Below are positions 6,155 to 6,747 of a stretch of DNA of 6,747 nucleotides, in pieces. The notes beneath the pieces were generated by a model. It made no database searches and was not told the origin of the DNA. It saw nothing but the letters and a program-made list of their open reading frames with translations. The stretch is from Balneolales bacterium. GTDB lineage: Bacteria; Bacteroidota; Rhodothermia; Balneolales; Natronogracilivirgulaceae. The stretch is from positions 1-6,747 of the forward strand of contig SLLW01000352.1 of assembly GCA_007133875.1 (NCBI GenBank). Reading direction: 5' to 3'. How positions within the stretch are numbered: position 1 is the stretch's first letter; every line of letters starts with the position of its first letter. Made by a program: the position numbers and the translations under genes.

Positions 6155-6747
6155 TGCGGTGAGCAATGGCCATTTTAAAAACAAACCTGCCCATAGGCGC
6201 TGTAGAAAGGGGATAGCCGTTAAAATAACGGCTATCCCTGAATATTTCATTGTTTCACCTGTAATACCGATCAAACCAGTGAATTCTGAAATAAAGATGA
6301 TGGGAGGTATAAGATAGACAACTATATGACCTATCCAGGAGGCGAAAAAGGGGAGATAACGGTTACCAAAACCGGCAAAGAAATTTTTCCTGAGACCTTG
6401 TAGGATTTCTTTGTGGGAGCGATACATTCGGCACCATATTGTATCGGTACCATGAAACATCCGCATGGTAAGTCCGGATTTTACAACGATCCGGGCAAGT
6501 GTTACATCTTCAACTACTTCACCTTTCACGGTGGAGTGGCCACCAATCGTTTCGTAACATGCCTTTGTAAAAACCATACATTGGCCACAGGCACTTGCAA
6601 ATAAGGGTTTTACTTTCTCTCTCAAAGAAGGAAAAGGAATCCACCATGGTGCTTTGTAGCAATAATTCGTTGGAAGATATGTAGCAATGGTAGCATATAC
6701 CATGGAGATAATCGTCTTCTCGGACAGCGTTCGCATTACCTGATGTG
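6050..6747 (-). CDS. Family 2 glycosyltransferase with membrane C-terminus (N-terminal part outside window)
   Basis: This is the C-terminal part (at least 231 codons) of a GT2-type transferase. The frame is open through the right edge (reading HQV before the first visible ATG), so the nucleotide-sugar-binding N-terminal half and true start lie beyond base 6747. Numbering from the ATG at 6736: 'ASACGQCMVFTKACYETIGGH' (47-67) is the acceptor-side stretch, E79-D80... in 'VVEDVTLAR' (74-82) supplies the family's ED catalytic-base motif (E76-D77 by count of the stretch), and 'CRMYRSHKEILQGLRKNFF' (102-120) replaces the QxxRW-like region. Hydrophobic segments lie at about 128-158, 165-187 and 190-212, followed by 'VQWKGRDL', a tail typical of membrane GT2 enzymes of the CrtQ/CruC/HpnB-like type. 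The likely acceptor is a lipid or carotenoid at the inner face of the membrane, but this cannot be decided here. It converges on and overlaps the AraC-type gene, and holds a strong inverted repeat at 6210-6238. Confidence 0.85.
   Translation of the reverse strand, partial: HQVMRTLSEKTIISMVYATIATYLPTNYCYKAPWWIPFPSLREKVKPLFASACGQCMVFTKACYETIGGHSTVKGEVVEDVTLARIVVKSGLTMRMFHGTDTIWCRMYRSHKEILQGLRKNFFAGFGNRYLPFFASWIGHIVVYLIPPIIFISEFTGLIGITGETMKYSGIAVILTAIPFLQRLWAGLFLKWPLLTALLHIPGVLWFQMLALIVVRDHFFHSTVQWKGRDL
6210..6238 (+). terminator. Perfect 13-bp inverted repeat, probable terminator of the AraC-type gene
   Basis: GGGATAGCCGTTA and its exact reverse complement are separated by a loop of AAA. The hairpin begins 55 bases after the stop codon of the AraC-type gene and is followed on the plus strand by a moderately T-rich stretch (TGAATATTTCATTGTTT), not a pure T-run. 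It lies wholly inside the opposing glycosyltransferase coding sequence, where it encodes GIAVILTAIP of a membrane segment. A chance perfect stem of this length in a window of this size is unlikely. A terminator is the simplest reading; an RNA structure acting in the glycosyltransferase message is the alternative. Confidence 0.5.

Overview
The window comes from a bacterial chromosome with moderate base composition (about mid-40s % GC by eye). The gene content points to the Bacteroidota / Balneolota / Rhodothermota / Chlorobiota group. The M23 peptidase has the N-terminal layout typical of a Bacteroidota-type family: a short 'YFFYDDKECEFIPVEY' cytoplasmic stretch, one membrane anchor, a coiled coil and a LytM domain. 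A XerC-type recombinase sits beside a short hibernation factor, and an HPr kinase occurs outside a Firmicutes-like setting. This placement is inference from protein features; no 16S or other marker gene is present.

Layout. Bases 1-1740 (+) hold nearly all of cydC, the second half of the CydDC ABC exporter; its first few codons lie before base 1. It converges on a minus-strand block read from right to left: xerC (5402-4467), hpf (4382-4086), hprK (4058-3003) and an M23 LytM-type peptidase (2848-1880). The gaps between these genes are 84, 27 and 154 bases. xerC-hpf-hprK could be one transcription unit. The M23 gene has a longer leader and may have its own promoter. Divergent from xerC, across a 212-base gap, is a small AraC-type DNA-binding protein (5615-6154, +). 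It converges on, and overlaps by 105 bases, a family 2 glycosyltransferase with a membrane C-terminus (6747-6050, -), whose N-terminal half runs off the right edge. No gene-free stretch reaches 300 bases.

Functionally this is mostly housekeeping: cytochrome bd/thiol-haem homeostasis (CydC), chromosome dimer resolution (XerC), ribosome hibernation (Hpf), Ser-phosphorylation of HPr (HprK) and envelope remodelling (M23, GT2). The hpf-hprK adjacency recalls the proteobacterial rpoN-hpf-ptsN-hprK-rapZ cluster, but ptsN is absent here. I do not see a defence system, mobile element, CRISPR array or RNA gene.

Three non-coding signals deserve attention. The first is a perfect 13-bp inverted repeat inside the glycosyltransferase coding sequence, placed where a terminator for the AraC-type gene would be. 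The second is a cluster of palindromes directly upstream of xerC that also partly resembles a dif site. The third is the unusually long convergent coding overlap itself.
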